In this document: piece by piece, positions 61,926 to 64,000 of the stretch
Layout of the letters: the number at the start of each line of letters is the position of its first letter
How positions within the stretch are numbered: position 1 is the first letter of the stretch
Assembly: GCA_045113275.1 (NCBI GenBank)
Contig: JBGUIU010000243.1
Location: 1-64,000, forward strand
DNA: 64,000 nucleotides
Reading direction: 5' to 3'
Origin: UBA1181 sp045113275
GTDB lineage: Bacteria; Bacteroidota; Bacteroidia; Bacteroidales; Paludibacteraceae
The notes under the pieces: generated by a model
What the model was told of the DNA's origin: nothing
The model's input: the letters and a program-made list of their open reading frames with translations, nothing else
Database searches by the model: none
Program-made: the position numbers and the translations under genes

Positions 61926-62837
61926 TTAATTATTCACCAGCCATTTCGCTAGTTCGGTTATAGATAGGCCTCTTCTTTTTGCATAATCTTCTTTTTGGTC
62001 TGCACCGATTTTTCCAATCATGAAATAAGAAGCTTCTGGATGTGAGATGTGTAATCCACAGATGGTGGCATTCGGTTTCATGGCACCATTCTCGGAAATA
62101 AATATTCCAATATCCTTCAAGTGCAGTAATTTATTAGCCTCAAATAGGAGCGAAAGATCGGGCAGGGAAGGATAGCCGAAAGCAGGTCTGATGCCTTCTG
62201 CACCAGTTATTTTTGCATAGCCCCAATAGTTTGATCGTATCTCTTCGTGAAGCCATTCTGCAGTTGCTTCAGCTAGTCTGTCAGCCACACTTTTAATGAG
62301 TAGGGAGGTGTAATCATCTCCTTCTAACCTTGCACGTTCTGCCCATTCGTCGCCCCCATGTACAGTGACGGCGAAGAGTCCGATGAAATCCTCCTTAGGA
62401 GAGATGAAGTCGGTCATTGAAAGACAATAGCCATTTCGTTCACTGGGGTGTTGTTGCCGAAGCATGGGGAGATAGAGTTCCTTCCCCTCTTCGTTGGTGA
62501 TTAGTATTCCATCCTCCGTACTGTGTGCTTGTGCAAAAAGAAGTATAGCGGATATATCAAAAATCTTTTCGACGATTCCTTTTCGAAGAATCTCTTTCGC
62601 ATCCTTCAGTAGTTGGTACGCCTCGTTTGCCTTCTCTTTTTCTTCAGGACTGAAGCGCAAGAGCCATTGTACTTTGCAGGCTTCGCAGTCACATAATGTC
62701 TCGAGTCCCTTATAATTGCCAGTTAATCGCCAAGCATAGAAGAAGTAGCGCCAATCGATTCTTTGCAGAACGGGCAAGAAATCGATGTGCGAGAGAATCT
62801 TCCTCCCTAGGAATTGAGGTGTGATAGGTTTGTACAT
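61926..62837 (-). CDS. Stand-alone vitamin B12-dependent methionine synthase activation domain
   Basis: 303 residues. GIRPAFGYPSLPD and ASYFMIGKIGADQ match the SAM-binding activation domain at the C-terminus of MetH, which reactivates oxidised cobalamin by reductive methylation. Here it is a separate gene without the catalytic MetH domains, a split form seen in several Bacteroidetes. The rest of MetH is not in this window. A cysteine pair CDCEAC (about residue 48) is of unclear role. Confidence 0.85.
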   Translation of the reverse strand: MYKPITPQFLGRKILSHIDFLPVLQRIDWRYFFYAWRLTGNYKGLETLCDCEACKVQWLLRFSPEEKEKANEAYQLLKDAKEILRKGIVEKIFDISAILLFAQAHSTEDGILITNEEGKELYLPMLRQQHPSERNGYCLSMTDFISPKEDFIGLFAVTVHGGDEWAERARLEGDDYTSLLIKSVADRLAEATAEWLHEEIRSNYWGYAKITGAEGIRPAFGYPSLPDLSLLFEANKLLHLKDIGIFISENGAMKPNATICGLHISHPEASYFMIGKIGADQKEDYAKRRGLSITELAKWLVNN

Positions 62838-62849
62838 GATAAAATAAAG

Positions 62850-62873
62850 AAGGGCAGACGTTGGTCCGCCCTT
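62850..62873 (-). terminator. Hairpin between symporter and MetH-activation gene
   Basis: AAGGGCAGAC pairs with GTCCGCCCTT with one mismatch and a 4-base loop; it lies just after the symporter stop on the minus strand. Confidence 0.55.
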
Positions 62874-62890
62874 ATACTAGAAGCATTAAC

Positions 62891-64000
62891 TTAGTTAATT
62901 GCTACAGAACTTTCTGATTTTCTGCGCTCGCCAAGTGTGTTGGTGATTTCGTCCATTTTCTCTTGGCTCAGAGGGTACATTGCCATGACCGCCGCACCGA
63001 TGATAGCGATGGCGGCTGGGATGATACTCATCAGGTTGATGATGCCCGGTATGGCACCTTGGATGGCTACAGAGTTTTGTCCGTCGTAGTTATACATACC
63101 AAGAACTAATCCGATGATGGCACCAGCTATACCACCACCAAATTTTGTAGCAAATGAGCCAGCTGAATAGACTAGACCTGTGGCGCGACGGTGGTTGACA
63201 TATTCGGAGTAGTCTGCCGCATCACCCAACATAGTAAAGAACAAGGTTGGAAGGACAGCTGCAGCGCATTCAGAAAGAGCACCGATGCAGAAGATAGCCA
63301 TGGTGTCTTGCGCACTACAGAAATGAAGCAGTGAGTTGATGATAGCTGTGACGAAGAGAGCGCCAATGAACAGGTTCTTTTTCCCGAACATTTTACTCAA
63401 AGGTGTTGTGATGGCTGCACCTGCGATAGAGGCGAGCATCAATACGGTCATGTATCCACCTGCCATCAGTTGATTGTGAATGTAGTGGGTGAAGTAGATG
63501 ACGGTGATACCTTGTTTCATGTTGTTGTAGATGTTGAAGATAAGACCAACCACCAAAAGAATGATCCATGGTTTGTTACGAACCAAGTCTTTGAAATCAT
63601 TGGTGATGTCTGTCTTTTGAGAAGCAGGAGGAGTAACACGTTCTTTTGTGAAATAGAAAGTGATGAAAAGACAAAGAATCAGCACAATAGAAAGGGTTGC
63701 GATAGCTTTGCTATATCCTTGACGTTGATTGATGATGGTGAAACTATCAGCTGTGATGTTTTCTTCACCCTCTACCTTGAAAACGGTAGGGACACCAGCC
63801 TGTATGGAGAAGCTCTTTCCGACAGTAAGGGAGTCTTTTGCGTCCCCCACCATTAAGAATTGTGCGATTCCGTTTTCTGTTTGAATACGGGCGTTTTGCA
63901 CATCATTGGGTGCTGAAACTGTGATTTGGTATTTGTCCGACTCCAATTGTTGAACGTCGATGGTTGGGTTTACGTTACCGAAATATGCCACCAAGAATAG
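62891..64000 (-). CDS. GPH/MFS-type symporter with extracytoplasmic insert (5' end outside window)
   Basis: The frame is open to the right edge, so at least 369 residues are present and the N-terminus is missing. Seven or more membrane segments are visible; FFTMLGDAADYSEYVNHRRATGLVYSAGSFATKFGGGI is typical of glycoside-pentoside-hexuronide:cation symporters. Between two membrane segments lies a hydrophilic, beta-rich insert of about 90 residues (NVNPTIDVQQLESDKYQITV to FTIINQRQGY) that is absent from standard MelB-like transporters and probably faces the periplasm. The sugar substrate is unknown. Confidence 0.88.
   Translation of the reverse strand, partial: LFLVAYFGNVNPTIDVQQLESDKYQITVSAPNDVQNARIQTENGIAQFLMVGDAKDSLTVGKSFSIQAGVPTVFKVEGEENITADSFTIINQRQGYSKAIATLSIVLILCLFITFYFTKERVTPPASQKTDITNDFKDLVRNKPWIILLVVGLIFNIYNNMKQGITVIYFTHYIHNQLMAGGYMTVLMLASIAGAAITTPLSKMFGKKNLFIGALFVTAIINSLLHFCSAQDTMAIFCIGALSECAAAVLPTLFFTMLGDAADYSEYVNHRRATGLVYSAGSFATKFGGGIAGAIIGLVLGMYNYDGQNSVAIQGAIPGIINLMSIIPAAIAIIGAAVMAMYPLSQEKMDEITNTLGERRKSESSVAIN

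Noticed and set aside
1..64000. rRNA operon, insertion sequence or integrase
   Set aside because: No rRNA-like sequence, transposase or recombinase motif was found on either strand; the only mobile traces are the ORF6N remnant and REP-like repeat.

Overview
The window reads as chromosome of a Bacteroidales bacterium, probably near Prevotellaceae. Three things point there. Many starts follow the Bacteroidetes -7 promoter element TAnnTTTG. Lineage-typical genes are present: gldH, PorP/SprF, type IX secretion C-terminal domains, DUF2027-Smr, a PSP1/RicT protein and BspA-type leucine-rich repeats. Two secreted proteins also end in a degenerate C-terminal module of the kind I associate with Prevotella. 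Species cannot be fixed from the sequence alone. Both window ends cut a gene.

Region 1-7.1 kb is accessory. The 3' end of an ORF6N/PLD-like gene is followed by a second, broken ORF6N copy (in-frame stop, then truncated). Directly against it lies an AraC regulator divergent from a tripartite RND efflux operon (adaptor, permease, TolC-like channel). Region 7.1-11.5 kb holds an intergenic stretch with repeats and a long dyad, a CPBP membrane protease, a YihY/BrkB membrane protein, two small Bacteroidales hypotheticals and superoxide dismutase.

Region 11.7-25.4 kb mixes secreted proteins with housekeeping genes: an M60-type metallopeptidase between two copies of a BspA-like repeat domain, a flavin reductase, a uracil-DNA glycosylase-like protein, a DUF6055/DUF4859 gluzincin, trmD-prfC, a CAU-anticodon tRNA, ribF, and a CotH-kinase protein with a type IX sorting domain. 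Region 25.8-32.8 kb is a three-gene cassette: a giant modular surface protein with a gliding-type C-terminal domain, a PD40-OmpA anchor protein and a PorP/SprF partner. I consider it the most attractive system here.

Region 32.8-48.2 kb holds a thermonuclease; a sigma-54 activator, lptE, a TPR-like gene and secG in one operon; a TPM/LemA pair; a small secreted protein with a possible pseudoknot leader; TauE; a CE1-like esterase with CBM6; a CNNM/CorC-like protein; tRNA-Lys; a split chromate transporter; a long QueA paralogue; DUF2027-Smr; a 43-residue protein; and an M23-LysM peptidase. Region 48.2-56.5 kb is a long minus-strand operon: holB, ricT, gldH, trmB, polyprenyl synthase, a hypothetical, malQ. 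The right end carries an ABC-F ATPase, a secreted glycan-binding/Hint protein, dgt, a secreted hypothetical, a stand-alone MetH activation domain and a GPH-family symporter that runs off the edge.

Overall theme: an anaerobic or microaerophilic envelope-rich bacterium with type IX secreted, host- or glycan-directed surface proteins set among core tRNA-modification, translation and envelope genes. Coordinates of starts were revised where a -7 element or signal peptide lies inside the longest open frame.
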